A stretch of DNA of 64,000 nucleotides, from positions 31,892 through 95,891 of the forward strand of contig CACYJV010000012.1 of assembly GCA_902774815.1 (NCBI GenBank). The letters run 5' to 3'. The notes beneath the pieces were generated by a model that worked only from the letters and a program-made list of their open reading frames with translations, was not told the DNA's origin and searched no databases. The position numbers and the translations under genes are program-made. How positions within the stretch are numbered: the stretch's first letter is position 1; each line of letters opens with the position of its first letter. Source of the stretch: an uncultured Prevotellaceae bacterium (GTDB taxonomy: Bacteria; Bacteroidota; Bacteroidia; Bacteroidales; Bacteroidaceae). Below, in pieces: positions 14,732 through 26,796 of this stretch.

Positions 14732-16909
14732 ATGGCAAAGAATCAAGAACTAACCGCGAAACTGAAGCACTACTTTGGCTTCGACAAGTTCAAAGGCGAC
14801 CAGGAAGCCATCATCCGCAACCTGTTGGCAGGAAACGACGCATTCGTGCTCATGCCTACGGGCGGCGGTAAGTCGTTGTGCTACCAACTGCCCTCACTCA
14901 TCATGGAAGGCACTGCGATTGTCATCTCACCCCTCATCGCATTGATGAAGAATCAGGTGGACGTCATCAATGGACTTAGCGAAGAGGAGGGTGTCGCTCA
15001 TTACCTGAACTCTTCGCTCAACAAGGCAGCAATACAGCAGGTAATGGATGATGTGCGCAATGGGCGGACAAAATTGCTCTATGTGGCTCCCGAGTCGCTC
15101 AACAAAGATGAGAACGTGGAGTTCCTGCGTGGCGTGAAGGTATCGTTCTATGCTATCGACGAAGCTCATTGTATCTCTGAATGGGGACACGATTTCCGGC
15201 CGGAGTACCGCAACATACGCCCGACTATCAACAAGATTGGCAATGCGCCAGTCATCGCTCTAACGGCAACGGCCACAGATAAGGTGCGTACCGACATCAA
15301 GAAGAGCCTTGGCATTGTCGATGCCATTGAATATAAGAGCTCGTTCAATCGTCCAAACCTCTACTATGAGGTACGCCAGAAGTCAAGCGACATCGACAAG
15401 CAGATCATTCGCTTCATCAAGCAGAATCCAGGCAAGAGCGGTATCGTCTATTGCCTGTCGCGCAAGAAGGTCGAGGAACTGGCTGAGGTGCTGAAGGCCA
15501 ACGACATTAAGGCTGCTCCCTATCATGCAGGACTCGATTCGCAGACACGATCGGAAACTCAGGATGCCTTCCTCATGGAGCGCATTGATATCATCGTGGC
15601 TACCATCGCCTTTGGCATGGGTATCGACAAACCTGACGTTCGCTTTGTCATCCATTACGACATTCCGAAGAGTCTGGAAGGTTACTATCAGGAGACGGGA
15701 CGTGCTGGTCGCGATGGCGGCGAGGGTATGTGCATCGCTTTCTATGCCTATAAGGATCTGCAGAAACTGGAGAAATTTATGGAGGGAAAGCCCGTGGCCG
15801 AACAGGACATCGGGCGACAGCTGTTGCAGGAAACGGCAGCCTACGCCGAGTCGAGCGTTTGCCGCCGTAAGATGCTACTCCACTATTTTGGCGAAGAGTA
15901 CCCGCAAGATAACTGTGGAAACTGTGACAACTGTCTGCATCCCAAGGAGAAGCGTGAGGCCACCGCTGCCCTCATTGTCGTCCTACAGGCGGTGCTCGCC
16001 GTGAAGGAGAACTTCCGGCAAGACTACATCATCGACTTCGTGAAGGGACGCCCCACCGACGACATCACGTCGCATCGCCATGACCAACTGGAAGAGTTTG
16101 GCGCTGGAGAGGACGAAGATCCAAAGATTTGGAATCCCGTTATCCGGCAGGCACTCATCGCTGGTTACCTAAAGAAGGATGTTGAGAACTATGGATTGCT
16201 GAAAGTGACGGCAGCTGGTAAGCGTTTCCTGAAGAAACCGTCAACGTTCATGATTGTCGAAGACAAGGAGTTCAATGATGACGACCTCGACGATGGCAGC
16301 GAGGCTACTGGCACAGCCCTCGATCCCACGCTTTTTGCCATCCTCAAGGACTTGCGTAGGCAGATGGCCAAGAAACTTGATTTGCCCACCTACGTCATTT
16401 TCCAGGACATCTCGCTCGAGCAGATGGCTACGATGTACCCCATTACCCTACAGGAACTGCAGAACATTCAAGGCGTGGGAGCCGGTAAGGCAAAGCGTTA
16501 CGGTCAGCCGTTCTGCGATGTCATCAAGGCACATTGCGAGGAGAACCAGATAGAGCGTCCAGAAGACATGCGCGTACGCACAGTGGCTAAGAAATCGATG
16601 CTGAAAGTGAAGATTATCCAGAGCATCGACCGTCAGGTGGCGCTCGACGATATTGCCAACGCACAGGGACTGGACTTCGACGAGTTGCTTACAGAGGTGG
16701 AAGCCATCGTCTACAGCGGAACACGTCTGAACATCGACTATTTCCTTGAAGAAGTGATGGACGATGATCATGTCGATGATATCTACGACTACTTCCGTGA
16801 GAGTGAGACCGATGACCTCGATGCGGCTCAAGACGACCTTGGCCCTGAGTATTCCGAAGACGAGATACGCCTCGTGCGCATTAAGTTCCTCTCCGAGATG
16901 GCTAATTGA
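14732..16909 (+). CDS. recQ: ATP-dependent DNA helicase RecQ
   Basis: The 725-residue protein shows the SF2 helicase core: Walker A PTGGGKSLCYQLP near residue 40, DEAH (AIDEAHCISEWGHDFRP), TATAT, and the motif VI region ETGRAGRDG. Next comes the zinc-binding RQC segment with cysteines near 378-402 (CRRK, then CGNCDNC), the winged helix, and an HRDC domain near 540-620. An acidic C-terminal tail (~660-725) extends past HRDC. RecQ unwinds recombination and replication intermediates. It lies downstream of clpPX and is probably partly co-transcribed through the hairpin array. Confidence 0.95.
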   Translation: MAKNQELTAKLKHYFGFDKFKGDQEAIIRNLLAGNDAFVLMPTGGGKSLCYQLPSLIMEGTAIVISPLIALMKNQVDVINGLSEEEGVAHYLNSSLNKAAIQQVMDDVRNGRTKLLYVAPESLNKDENVEFLRGVKVSFYAIDEAHCISEWGHDFRPEYRNIRPTINKIGNAPVIALTATATDKVRTDIKKSLGIVDAIEYKSSFNRPNLYYEVRQKSSDIDKQIIRFIKQNPGKSGIVYCLSRKKVEELAEVLKANDIKAAPYHAGLDSQTRSETQDAFLMERIDIIVATIAFGMGIDKPDVRFVIHYDIPKSLEGYYQETGRAGRDGGEGMCIAFYAYKDLQKLEKFMEGKPVAEQDIGRQLLQETAAYAESSVCRRKMLLHYFGEEYPQDNCGNCDNCLHPKEKREATAALIVVLQAVLAVKENFRQDYIIDFVKGRPTDDITSHRHDQLEEFGAGEDEDPKIWNPVIRQALIAGYLKKDVENYGLLKVTAAGKRFLKKPSTFMIVEDKEFNDDDLDDGSEATGTALDPTLFAILKDLRRQMAKKLDLPTYVIFQDISLEQMATMYPITLQELQNIQGVGAGKAKRYGQPFCDVIKAHCEENQIERPEDMRVRTVAKKSMLKVKIIQSIDRQVALDDIANAQGLDFDELLTEVEAIVYSGTRLNIDYFLEEVMDDDHVDDIYDYFRESETDDLDAAQDDLGPEYSEDEIRLVRIKFLSEMAN

Positions 16910-16931
16910 TATTGGTCTATTTGAGAAATAC

Positions 16932-16978
16932 CTTGCCGTGTGACTGGAAAGCAGATGCCGACCACGTCACGCGGCAAG
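16932..16978. other. Long inverted repeat after recQ
   Basis: CTTGCCGTGTGAC (16932-16944) and GTCACGCGGCAAG (16966-16978) pair with one mismatch around a 21-bp loop. A T-rich stretch follows, so it may terminate recQ transcription. A minus-strand frame through this region looks protein-like for about 30 residues, but I cannot assign it. Confidence 0.5.
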
Positions 16979-17067
16979 TTGCGTTTCTTTAGGGCTGACA
17001 GTAATTGCTGAATATCTTTGTGAAAATCGCCCCACATATATGTGGTCTTCGCGTTAAAACGTATTAA

Positions 17068-18636
<1,569 letters not shown>

Positions 18637-18661
18637 AACGAAGGAAACAAGAATACAAAAT

Positions 18662-20086
18662 ATGAAAACAAGACTTATGATGGCCACCATGCTCCTCATG
18701 GCAGCTGTGGCTAATGCACAGAGCAACAATGATCCGACGATTATGACTGTCAACGGTCAGCCTGTAAGCCGCTCGGAGTTTGAATACTCTTACAATAAGA
18801 ACAATGCCGAAGGAGTGATCGACAAGAAGAATGTCGAAGAGTACCTCGACCTTTTTATCAATTATAAGCTGAAGGTGGAAGCCGCTAAGGATGCTCATCT
18901 AGACACTCTGACGTCGTTTAAGGAGGAGTTTTCTTCCTATCGCGACCAGCAGATTCGTCCGGCTTTCGTCGAGGATGCTGATGTGGAGGCTGAGGCACAG
19001 CGCATCTATGCAGAAACCCAGCATCGTATCGACTCGATGGGTGGCATGGTGAAGCCTTCTCACATCCTGCTTATGGTAGGACAGCGCGCCACCGAAGAGC
19101 AGCAGCAGGCCGCCAAGGTACGCATTGACTCCATCTATCAGGCGCTGAAGGCAGGTGCTGACTTCGCCGACATGGCACGTCGCTTGAGCGACGATAAGGC
19201 TTCAGCCCGCAATGGTGGAGAACTGCCTTGGATCACGAAGGGACAGACGCTGCCCGACTTCGAGAAGACTGTGTTTGCTTTGGAAGTGGGACAGATGAGT
19301 GAACCCGTGCTCACACAGGCTGGTTACCACATCATCAAACTGAATGAGAAGGGTGGTTTCTTCCCCTACGATTCAGTTCATGCTGATATTCTGCGCTTTA
19401 TCGACCAGCGCAACATGCGCGATGGCATTGCCGTGCGTAAAGTTAAAGAATTGGCTGAGGCCGAGGGCGTTAGCAGTGAAGACGTTTTGGTTCGCAAAAT
19501 GAACGAGATGACAGCGAAAGACAGCGAGTTGAAGTATCTCATCCAGGAATACCACGATGGCCTGCTGCTCTACGAGATCAGTAACAAACTTGTTTGGGAC
19601 AAGGCTGCCAAAGATGAGGCTGGTCTGGCTAACTTCTTTAAGAAGAACAAGAAGAAGTATGCTTGGGAGGCTCCCCGTTTCAAGGGTATGGCTTACCACG
19701 TAAAGGATCAAGCTGACGTGAAGGCGGTGAAGAAAGCCGTGAAGGGACTGCCTTTCGACCAATGGGCCGAAAAGCTGCGCACAACGTTCAACAACGACTC
19801 AGTGCTACGCATCCGTGTGGAGAAAGGTATCTTCAAACAGGGTGATAATGCACTCGTCGATCGTGAGGTATTCAAAAAGGATACGACGGTGAAAACCATC
19901 GAGAAATTCCCCATCGATGCCGTATATGGTAAGAAACTGAAGGCTCCGCAGGAGTATCAGGACGTGCGTGGACAGGTTGTGGCCGACTATCAGGAACAGC
20001 TCGAGAAGGAGTGGGTGGCCGAACTGCGCAAACGTTATGCCGTGAAGGTGGATGAAGCCGTGCTGAAGACGGTGAATAAACATTGA
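18662..20086 (+). CDS. Periplasmic parvulin-type peptidylprolyl isomerase
   Basis: The 474-residue protein has a signal peptide (MKTRLMMATMLLMAAVANAQ). It continues with a SurA-like N-terminal helical region and one parvulin domain at ~130-235 (VKPSHILLM, then a FADMARRLSDD segment and GYHIIKLNEKGG). A long C-terminal region (~250-474) lacks a second clear parvulin signature. Such proteins assist folding of envelope proteins. The start is set by the signal peptide; a longer in-frame extension overlaps guaB and is rejected. The next gene, a second parvulin, starts 10 bp downstream. Confidence 0.88.
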   Translation: MKTRLMMATMLLMAAVANAQSNNDPTIMTVNGQPVSRSEFEYSYNKNNAEGVIDKKNVEEYLDLFINYKLKVEAAKDAHLDTLTSFKEEFSSYRDQQIRPAFVEDADVEAEAQRIYAETQHRIDSMGGMVKPSHILLMVGQRATEEQQQAAKVRIDSIYQALKAGADFADMARRLSDDKASARNGGELPWITKGQTLPDFEKTVFALEVGQMSEPVLTQAGYHIIKLNEKGGFFPYDSVHADILRFIDQRNMRDGIAVRKVKELAEAEGVSSEDVLVRKMNEMTAKDSELKYLIQEYHDGLLLYEISNKLVWDKAAKDEAGLANFFKKNKKKYAWEAPRFKGMAYHVKDQADVKAVKKAVKGLPFDQWAEKLRTTFNNDSVLRIRVEKGIFKQGDNALVDREVFKKDTTVKTIEKFPIDAVYGKKLKAPQEYQDVRGQVVADYQEQLEKEWVAELRKRYAVKVDEAVLKTVNKH

Positions 20087-20096
20087 TTATCTTGAC

Positions 20097-21551
20097 ATGA
20101 AGAAAGAATCTTATATGAAGAGTTGTGTGGCAACGTTGGTGCTTCTCTCCGCAATGGGAGTTAGCGCTATGAGCGGCAGCGCAGGACAGATGACCGGCAT
20201 GCCAGCTGTTGCCGATGACTCCGTTCCTGCGACGAAAAAGGCTCCGGTGATTCCTGAAACCAGTATTATCGATGAGGTGATATGGGTTGTGGGCGATGAA
20301 CCTATTTTGAAGTCGGACGTAGAAGCCATGCGTATGCAGGCTGAGGCTGAAGGCACGCACTTCAAAGGTAATCCCGACTGTACAATACCTGAGCAGATGG
20401 CTGTGCAGAAACTGTTCTTGCATCAGGCTGCCATTGACTCCATCGAGGTGACAGAGTCGGAAGTACTACAGGGCATTGACGCTCAGTTGGAACGCTGGAT
20501 AAAGCTTGTAGGTTCGCAGGAGAAACTTGAAGAGTATCAAGGTAAGAGCATAGCTCGCATACGTCTTGACATGCACGACGACTACAAGAACTCTTTGCTC
20601 GTCAGCGAGATGAAGAAGAAACTTGTAGCCGACGTCAGCGTAACTCCAGCCGACGTACGTAATTACTTCAAAGACCTGCCTGAGGACAGCATTCCCTTTG
20701 TGCCCACTGAGGTAGAGGTGGAAATTATCACCCAGCAACCACGTATCGCTATTGAGGAAATCAACCGCGTGAAGGATCAGTTGCGCAACTATACCGACCG
20801 CGTCAACAAAGGCGAGACTACCTTTGCAACTCTGGCGAGACTCTATTCCGAGGACGGCTCAGCCCGACAGGGTGGTGAGTTGGGCTACATGGGGCGTGCT
20901 GAACTGGATCCTGCATTCTCAAGTGTGGCCTTCAACCTGACGGATCCGAAAAAGGTATCGAAAATTGTAGAGTCGGAGTTTGGATTCCACATCATTCAGC
21001 TCATTGACAAGCGTGGTGACCGCGTGAACTGTCGCCATATTCTGCTGAAACCTCAGGTATCGCCCGAGGCCGTTGAACAGATCAAGGCGCGTCTCGACAG
21101 TATTGCCGATGATATTCGTGGTGGGAAGTTTACCTTTGAAGACGGTGCAACATATATTTCCGACGATAAGGAAACCAAGAACAACCATGGTGTGATGGCA
21201 TTCTTTGACAGGAACAACCAAACGCTGACATCGCGCTTCCAGATGCGTGATCTCGCACCCGAGGTGGCGCGTGTCGTCGACACGATGAAGGTGGGTCAGG
21301 TGTCGCAGGCTTTCACCATGATCAATTCTAAGGGAAAGCTCGTTGGTGCCATCGTCAAACTGAAGAACCGTGTTGAAGCCCATAAGGCAACAATTAACGA
21401 GGACTATCAGGTGCTGAAGAACGTGGTGATGGACAGACGTCGTGAGGAAGTCATCAGCAATTGGGTGGCTGACAAGATCAAACACACGTATGTCAGAATG
21501 AACGATCGCTACAAAGATTGTGAATACGAATATCAAGGTTGGATAAAATGA
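20097..21551 (+). CDS. SurA-like periplasmic chaperone / peptidylprolyl isomerase
   Basis: The 484-residue protein has an N-terminal export signal, a SurA-type N domain starting near ETSIIDEVIWVVGDEPILKS, and two parvulin modules: ~200-300 (TFATLARLYSEDGSARQGGE, then FGFHIIQLIDKRGD) and ~305-410 (NCRHILLKPQ onward). SurA chaperones outer-membrane proteins to the BAM machinery. An internal ATG at 20115 would give a shorter signal peptide and is an alternative start. Its last bases overlap the next gene (ATGA). Confidence 0.9.
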   Translation: MKKESYMKSCVATLVLLSAMGVSAMSGSAGQMTGMPAVADDSVPATKKAPVIPETSIIDEVIWVVGDEPILKSDVEAMRMQAEAEGTHFKGNPDCTIPEQMAVQKLFLHQAAIDSIEVTESEVLQGIDAQLERWIKLVGSQEKLEEYQGKSIARIRLDMHDDYKNSLLVSEMKKKLVADVSVTPADVRNYFKDLPEDSIPFVPTEVEVEIITQQPRIAIEEINRVKDQLRNYTDRVNKGETTFATLARLYSEDGSARQGGELGYMGRAELDPAFSSVAFNLTDPKKVSKIVESEFGFHIIQLIDKRGDRVNCRHILLKPQVSPEAVEQIKARLDSIADDIRGGKFTFEDGATYISDDKETKNNHGVMAFFDRNNQTLTSRFQMRDLAPEVARVVDTMKVGQVSQAFTMINSKGKLVGAIVKLKNRVEAHKATINEDYQVLKNVVMDRRREEVISNWVADKIKHTYVRMNDRYKDCEYEYQGWIK

Positions 21552-23275
21552 CCCCATTCGGCAAGCATAGCACATTACTGAACGGGCATAGAATCACGGT
21601 GATGGTTCTGTGCCTGTTTGTCCTATGTCTTGTCCATGCTGTCACGCCGGTAAAAAAGCGAAAGGCAAAGGACGAAAAGGTCTATCTGGAGCATGCTGAC
21701 GAATTGCGTTATGACTTGTTCGGACCTAATCCGGAGGCACAAATCGCCAAGGGAAAGGTGCACTTTATCCATCAGGGTGCACACCTGTGGTGCGATAGCG
21801 CCTACTATTATGAGTCGTCGAACTCTGTAAAGGCATTCGGCCACGTGCGCTTCAAACAGGGCGACACCCTCTCGCTGACCTGTAATCAGGCTACTTACGA
21901 TGGTGGTCAGGAGTTGATGGTGGCCAGTCGAGACGTGGTTTTGAAGCACAGAAGGCAGACACTCTTCACGGATAGCCTGACCTACGACCGACTCTACAAG
22001 ACAGCCTTCTTCGTTGATGGTGGCAAACTGGTCGATGGCAAAGATAACTTGGTGTCTGACTGGGGTGAGTATAACACGGAAACGAGGCAAGCGGTGTTCT
22101 ACTATGACGTGAAGCTCTACAACGGCAATCGTCTGGTGACCACCGATACGCTTTACTACGACACACCGACCTCGGTGGCTCATGTTGTGGGGCCCTCAAA
22201 GGTGACGCAGGATGGCAGTACCATTGACACGGAGAACGGTTTCTTCAACACAAAGACCAACCAAGCGCAAATGTACGGGCGTTCGACGGTGGTCGATAAG
22301 CAGAAGACCATCACGGGCGACAGCCTCTTCTACGATGAGAAGACTGGTAGCAGCGAAGGTTTTGGAAATGTGATCTACATCGATAGTGAAAACAAGAACG
22401 AACTGAACTGCGAGCACCTTATTTATAATGAGAAGGAGGGCACGGGTTTTGCCACTCAACGTGCATTGGTAAAGGACTTCTCGCAGAAGGATACGCTCTA
22501 CATGCATGGCGACTCCATCAAAATCTATACGTTTAACATCGGAACGGACTCCGTTTACCGAAAAGTGCACTGCTTTGACCACGTGCGTGCCTATCGCAGC
22601 GATGTGCAGGCGGTGTGCGACTCGCTGGTATTCAATTCGCAGGATTCTTGCATGACCATGTATAAGGACCCCATCGTATGGAATATGGGGCGCCAGTTGC
22701 TGGGCGAAGAGATACGGGTTTACATGAACGACTCAACAGTTCGCATGGCACGCGTCATCGGGCAAGCCATGTCCATCGAAAAGGTGGAGGATCCCGACCG
22801 TTTCAACCAGATCTCATCGAAAGAGATGCAGGCATTCTTCAACGATGGCAACATCCAACTGGCAGTGGCTTCGGGCAATGTTCAGACGGTGTATTATCCC
22901 ATTGACGACAAAGACTCAGTGGTGGTGCTGATGAACTATCTGGAGACTGACACGCTGAAAATGTTCTTCAAGCCAGGACGCAAACTCGACCACATCAAGA
23001 CGACAAAGGGCACGGGAACATCTTATCCGCTTACACAGATACCGCCTTCGAAACGCTATCTTCCGCAGTATGCATGGTTCGAAGACCTCCGTCCAATTAG
23101 CAAGGATGACGTTTTCCTATGGCGTGGAAAGTCAAATGACAGCAAACTGAAGGTTGTTGAGCGGCACGAAGCTCCCGTACAGACGTTGGGGACGAAAACA
23201 AAGACCATGCCACAAACCACAGATGAGTCAACGTCAACGGCAGAGCCAACACCAGCAGACGAACAACAATTATAA
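21548..23275 (+). CDS. OstA-like protein (LPS-transport family, OstA_2)
   Basis: The 575-residue product has a signal or anchor segment (~15-35) and repeated beta-jellyroll-like units of the LptA/LptD N-terminal type, such as KGKVHFIHQGAHLWCDSAYY and AFGHVRFKQGDTLSLTC. Proteins of this build bridge lipopolysaccharide across the periplasm in Bacteroidota. The ATG at 21548 overlaps the upstream TGA (ATGA), so it is preferred over the TTG at 21539. The tail is Thr/Pro-rich. It belongs to the envelope-biogenesis operon with the two parvulins. Confidence 0.85.
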   Translation: MTPFGKHSTLLNGHRITVMVLCLFVLCLVHAVTPVKKRKAKDEKVYLEHADELRYDLFGPNPEAQIAKGKVHFIHQGAHLWCDSAYYYESSNSVKAFGHVRFKQGDTLSLTCNQATYDGGQELMVASRDVVLKHRRQTLFTDSLTYDRLYKTAFFVDGGKLVDGKDNLVSDWGEYNTETRQAVFYYDVKLYNGNRLVTTDTLYYDTPTSVAHVVGPSKVTQDGSTIDTENGFFNTKTNQAQMYGRSTVVDKQKTITGDSLFYDEKTGSSEGFGNVIYIDSENKNELNCEHLIYNEKEGTGFATQRALVKDFSQKDTLYMHGDSIKIYTFNIGTDSVYRKVHCFDHVRAYRSDVQAVCDSLVFNSQDSCMTMYKDPIVWNMGRQLLGEEIRVYMNDSTVRMARVIGQAMSIEKVEDPDRFNQISSKEMQAFFNDGNIQLAVASGNVQTVYYPIDDKDSVVVLMNYLETDTLKMFFKPGRKLDHIKTTKGTGTSYPLTQIPPSKRYLPQYAWFEDLRPISKDDVFLWRGKSNDSKLKVVERHEAPVQTLGTKTKTMPQTTDESTSTAEPTPADEQQL

Positions 23276-23287
23276 CCCTATCAGCCT

Positions 23288-25111
23288 ATGAGCGATATCA
23301 TCCAATTGCTTCCCGACTCCGTAGCCAACCAGATTGCGGCAGGCGAGGTGATCCAGCGTCCGGCAAGTGTCATCAAGGAACTTGTCGAGAACTCTGTGGA
23401 TGCTGGCGCCACGGCTATCGATGTGCTGGTAGTGGATGCTGGACGGACTTCCATTCAGGTAATAGATAACGGTTGCGGTATGTCTGAGACTGATGCCAGA
23501 CTGGCTTTTGAAAGGCATGCCACGTCGAAAATACGTGTAGCCGACGACTTGTTCTCGCTCCACACGATGGGTTTCCGCGGTGAGGCACTGCCTTCCATCG
23601 CCGCTGTATCTCAGGTGGAGTTGCGAACGAGGCTGAAAGGGGAGGAGATAGGTACGCTACTGTCGCTCTCCGGTTCGCGCTTTGTCAGTCAAGAGGCTTG
23701 CTCTTGTCCGGTGGGTAGTAATTTCCTCATCAGTAACTTGTTCTTTAATGTGCCAGCCAGGCGTAAGTTCCTGAAGTCGAACACAACCGAGTTGAATAAT
23801 ATCCTGACGGCATTTGAGCGCATCGCACTCGTCAATCCTTCGGTATCGTTCACGTTGCGCAGTAATGGGACAGAGTTGTTCAACCTGCGTTCCAGCAATC
23901 AGCGGCAACGTATCGTCGACATTTTTGGCAAGCGCTTGAACCAAGACTTGCTTCCTTTGGGTGTGGAAACGTCGATGTGCAACATCTCTGGTTTCGTCGG
24001 TAAACCCGAATCAGCTCGTAAAAAGGGCGCTCAACAGTGTTTCTTTGTGAATGGGCGCTACATGAAGCATCCGTATTTCCATAAGGCGGTCATTAGTGCC
24101 TTCGATCGACTCGTTCCAGTGGGCGAACAGGTGCCTTACTTCATCTATTTCCAAGTGCCTGCGGCCGATATCGATGTGAATATCCATCCCACAAAGACCG
24201 AAATCAAGTTCGAAAACGAACTGGCCATCTGGCAGATTCTCCAGGCAGCCGTCAAGGAGGCGGTGGGACTCTTTAGCGAGGTTCCTGCCATCGACTTCGA
24301 TACGCAGGGTAAGCCAGACATTCCTGTCTTTGACCCGTCAACATCAGCATCGCCATCGGCACCGAAGGTGTCCTATAATCCGCAGTATAATCCATTCAAC
24401 GCGCATGCACAGCAGCCGCGGCCAAAGATGACTGATGACTGGAAGAAACTCTACGATGACCTTTTGGTGCAACCGGCAAATCCTCAGCAAGAAATCTTCG
24501 AGACATCCCAGGCGTCGTCTTCACCTGTAAGCATCATCGCCGATAAGTCGCCTGTTCATTATCAGTATAAGGGGCAGTATATTATGACGGCTGTTAAGTC
24601 GGGATTGATGGTGATCGATCAGCATCGCGCGCACGTACGTATATTATATGAGGAGTACCTGAAACGCCAAAGTGCCAAACAATGGGCATCGCAGAAACTT
24701 CTCTTTCCAGAGATGGTTCAGTTCTCTACATCCGAGCTGTTGACGTTTACCTCCATTATGGAACAGATGACAGAGATGGGCTTCGAGATGACCGATCTGG
24801 GCAGTGGATGCTATGCCATCAATGCCATACCAGTAGGTCTTGATGGTCTTAGTCCCGTCAACTTGGTGAAGGATATGGTGGACGCTGCTCGTGAGAAGGG
24901 AACTGCCATAAAAGACGAAGTAGAACGCACCCTTGCGCTCAGCATGGCTCGCAATGCTGCCATCCCTCACGGGCAGGTTTTGGGCAACGAAGAGATGGAG
25001 AATATCGTCAATAGTCTCTTTGCATGCACTAATGTCAACTATACACCAGATGGTAAATCCATACTTGGAATACTCAAACAGGCAGATATTGAGCATCTTT
25101 TAGGGGGTTAG
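23288..25111 (+). CDS. mutL: DNA mismatch repair protein MutL
   Basis: The 607-residue GHKL ATPase shows [20 protein letters not shown] (ATP-binding motif I), DNGCGM and GFRGEAL. The transducer domain reaches ~330, then a Pro/Ser/Gln linker and a C-terminal dimerisation domain (~415-607). MutL couples mismatch recognition to strand removal. The endonuclease motif seen in many MutL proteins is degenerate here ([13 protein letters not shown], with Val in place of the usual Glu), and the CPHGRP-type motif is not visible. It starts 12 bp after the OstA-like gene. Confidence 0.95.
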   Translation: MSDIIQLLPDSVANQIAAGEVIQRPASVIKELVENSVDAGATAIDVLVVDAGRTSIQVIDNGCGMSETDARLAFERHATSKIRVADDLFSLHTMGFRGEALPSIAAVSQVELRTRLKGEEIGTLLSLSGSRFVSQEACSCPVGSNFLISNLFFNVPARRKFLKSNTTELNNILTAFERIALVNPSVSFTLRSNGTELFNLRSSNQRQRIVDIFGKRLNQDLLPLGVETSMCNISGFVGKPESARKKGAQQCFFVNGRYMKHPYFHKAVISAFDRLVPVGEQVPYFIYFQVPAADIDVNIHPTKTEIKFENELAIWQILQAAVKEAVGLFSEVPAIDFDTQGKPDIPVFDPSTSASPSAPKVSYNPQYNPFNAHAQQPRPKMTDDWKKLYDDLLVQPANPQQEIFETSQASSSPVSIIADKSPVHYQYKGQYIMTAVKSGLMVIDQHRAHVRILYEEYLKRQSAKQWASQKLLFPEMVQFSTSELLTFTSIMEQMTEMGFEMTDLGSGCYAINAIPVGLDGLSPVNLVKDMVDAAREKGTAIKDEVERTLALSMARNAAIPHGQVLGNEEMENIVNSLFACTNVNYTPDGKSILGILKQADIEHLLGG

Positions 25112-25209
25112 ATATGTAGTTTTTGTGAAAAAACTTTAAATTAATCGCTTTTTTCGCGATAAACGTGAAATTTTCTTGAGAAAAAGTGCATGCATTAAAA
25201 AAATATTGT

Positions 25210-25217
25210 TAACTTTG
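25210..25217 (+). promoter_or_regulatory. -7 box of the OmpA porin gene
   Basis: TAACTTTG matches the -7 consensus 68 bp before the start codon, implying an AT-rich leader of about 60 bases. No TTG is seen at the usual distance. Confidence 0.55.
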
Positions 25218-25285
25218 CGCTCGAATAGGCTATTATAGCCATAGAAAAGTAAATATTTTTTAATTTATAAATTAATTATAGTTTT

Positions 25286-26425
25286 ATGAAAAAGTTTTTG
25301 ATGATTCTGGCTTTTGCCAGTGTTTCAATGGCCTCAATGGCACAGGAAGATCCTACGCTGAAGTATAGCGTAGCTACAAATTCATTCTGGAGCAACTGGT
25401 TCATCCAGGTTGGCGGTGAGTGGAGTGCTTGGTACTCATCTCAGGAGCATGGTGCAGACCTCGCTGTAAGTCCTATCAAGACTTTCCGCGCTACTCCTAA
25501 TGCAGCTATCGCTATCGGTAAGTGGTTTACTCCTGGCATCGGTCTCCGCACAAAGGTGCAGGGTATCTGGGGACAGAGAGTTATGCAGGATGACGTACAT
25601 CGCAACACCAAGTATTGGGTTGCTAACGAGCAGGTGCTCTTCAACCTGAGCAACCTCCTCTGCGGTTACAATGCAAAGCGCGTGTGGAACTTCATCCCCT
25701 TCATCGGTGGTGGTCTCGGCCGCAACATGGATGCTAACCTCTACGCTATGGACCTCAACGCTGGTATCCTGAATACCTTCCGTCTGAGCCGTAAGGTTGC
25801 TCTGAACCTTGAAGTTGGTTACAACCGTTTCGAGAGCGATATCGACGGTGTTGAGCGCGTTACACGTCCTCACCGTGGATGGGAATCACACGACAACAAC
25901 ATCTATGCTGAACTGGGTCTGACCTTCAACCTCGGTAAGGGCACTTGGGAGAAGACTCCCGATGTGGACGCTATCAAGGCTCTCATGCAGTCTCAGATCG
26001 ATGCTCTCAACGCTCAGCTCAACGATGCTAATGCTGAGAACGCTCGCCTGAAGAACCTGCTTGCTAACCAGAAGCCCGTTGAGACTCCGAAGGCTGTTAA
26101 GGAATTCGTTGGTACTCCGGTATCTGTATTCTTCAACATCAACAAGACCAACATCGCTTCTCAGAAGGACCTCGTGAACGTTCAGGGTATCGCCAACTAT
26201 GCTAAGGACAATGGTTGCAACCTGCTCGTTACCGGTTATGCTGATAGCGCTACGGGTACTCCCGACCACAACCAGTGGCTGTCTGAGGAGCGCGCCAAGA
26301 CTGTTGCCAACGAACTGGTCAACATGGGTGTGAGCCGCGACAAGATCGAGACCGCTGCTAAGGGTGGTGTTGACGAGCTGTCTCCCATCTCGTTCAACCG
26401 TCGTGCTACTGTTCAGGTTAAGTAA
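25286..26425 (+). CDS. OmpA-family outer-membrane protein
   Basis: The 379-residue protein has a signal peptide (MKKFLMILAFASVSMASMAQ) and an N-terminal barrel (~25-225) with alternating aromatic strands. A short coiled coil (~235-262, LMQSQIDALNAQLNDANAEN) follows, then a C-terminal OmpA peptidoglycan-binding domain (~275-379, with NQWLSEERAKTVANEL). It is probably an abundant porin-like protein linking the outer membrane to the cell wall. Codon use is strongly biased to a few codons (GCT, AAC, CTC), typical of high expression. It has its own promoter and terminator. Confidence 0.92.
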   Translation: MKKFLMILAFASVSMASMAQEDPTLKYSVATNSFWSNWFIQVGGEWSAWYSSQEHGADLAVSPIKTFRATPNAAIAIGKWFTPGIGLRTKVQGIWGQRVMQDDVHRNTKYWVANEQVLFNLSNLLCGYNAKRVWNFIPFIGGGLGRNMDANLYAMDLNAGILNTFRLSRKVALNLEVGYNRFESDIDGVERVTRPHRGWESHDNNIYAELGLTFNLGKGTWEKTPDVDAIKALMQSQIDALNAQLNDANAENARLKNLLANQKPVETPKAVKEFVGTPVSVFFNINKTNIASQKDLVNVQGIANYAKDNGCNLLVTGYADSATGTPDHNQWLSEERAKTVANELVNMGVSRDKIETAAKGGVDELSPISFNRRATVQVK

Positions 26426-26450
26426 TCTGATTAGCTAACGATTAAGAATA

Positions 26451-26486
26451 AGGTGCTTCGAGTTTCTCGAGGCACCTTTTCTTTTG
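26451..26486 (+). terminator. Rho-independent terminator of the OmpA gene
   Basis: A 12-bp stem with one G-T pair or mismatch (AGGTGCTTCGAG / CTCGAGGCACCT), a TTT loop and a T-rich tail lie 25 bp after the stop codon. Confidence 0.88.
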
Positions 26487-26745
26487 TAGGGATACCAGTT
26501 TGTTTGATCACTTTTTGGGGGGCAGGATGTCTGTTCTTTTGATCATGCCTCCACTCTATTGGGTGTAGAACAGCTTTTTCTTTCGAGTAAACCTTTAGTT
26601 GATAGATGGAAAGGGTAGTCTTCTTTTGTATCGCTGTAAAGGGTTTCTGTCATTAAGTTTGTCCTTTGTTGATTGCGTTTTACCCATGTTTTTTCGCTTC
26701 TCAGCGCAATTTTAGACACTAAAAGGAAAATAAATGCGAAAAAAT

Positions 26746-26776
26746 TTGGTAGATACAAAGAAAAGTCGTACCTTTG
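26746..26776 (+). promoter_or_regulatory. Promoter of tRNA-Val
   Basis: TTG (26746-26748), a 20-bp spacer and TACCTTTG (26769-26776) lie 20 bp before the mature tRNA 5' end. The stretch 26487-26745 shows nothing else I can name. Confidence 0.8.
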
Positions 26777-26796
26777 CACTCGCTTTTGAAAAGCAC

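Noticed and set aside
16828-17037. Minus-strand frame of 69 codons after recQ
   Set aside because: It overlaps the recQ 3' end and has no promoter. A middle part looks protein-like, so a relic is possible, but I cannot support a gene.
21539-21547. TTG start for the OstA-like gene
   Set aside because: The ATG at 21548 overlaps the upstream stop as ATGA, a common coupling arrangement.
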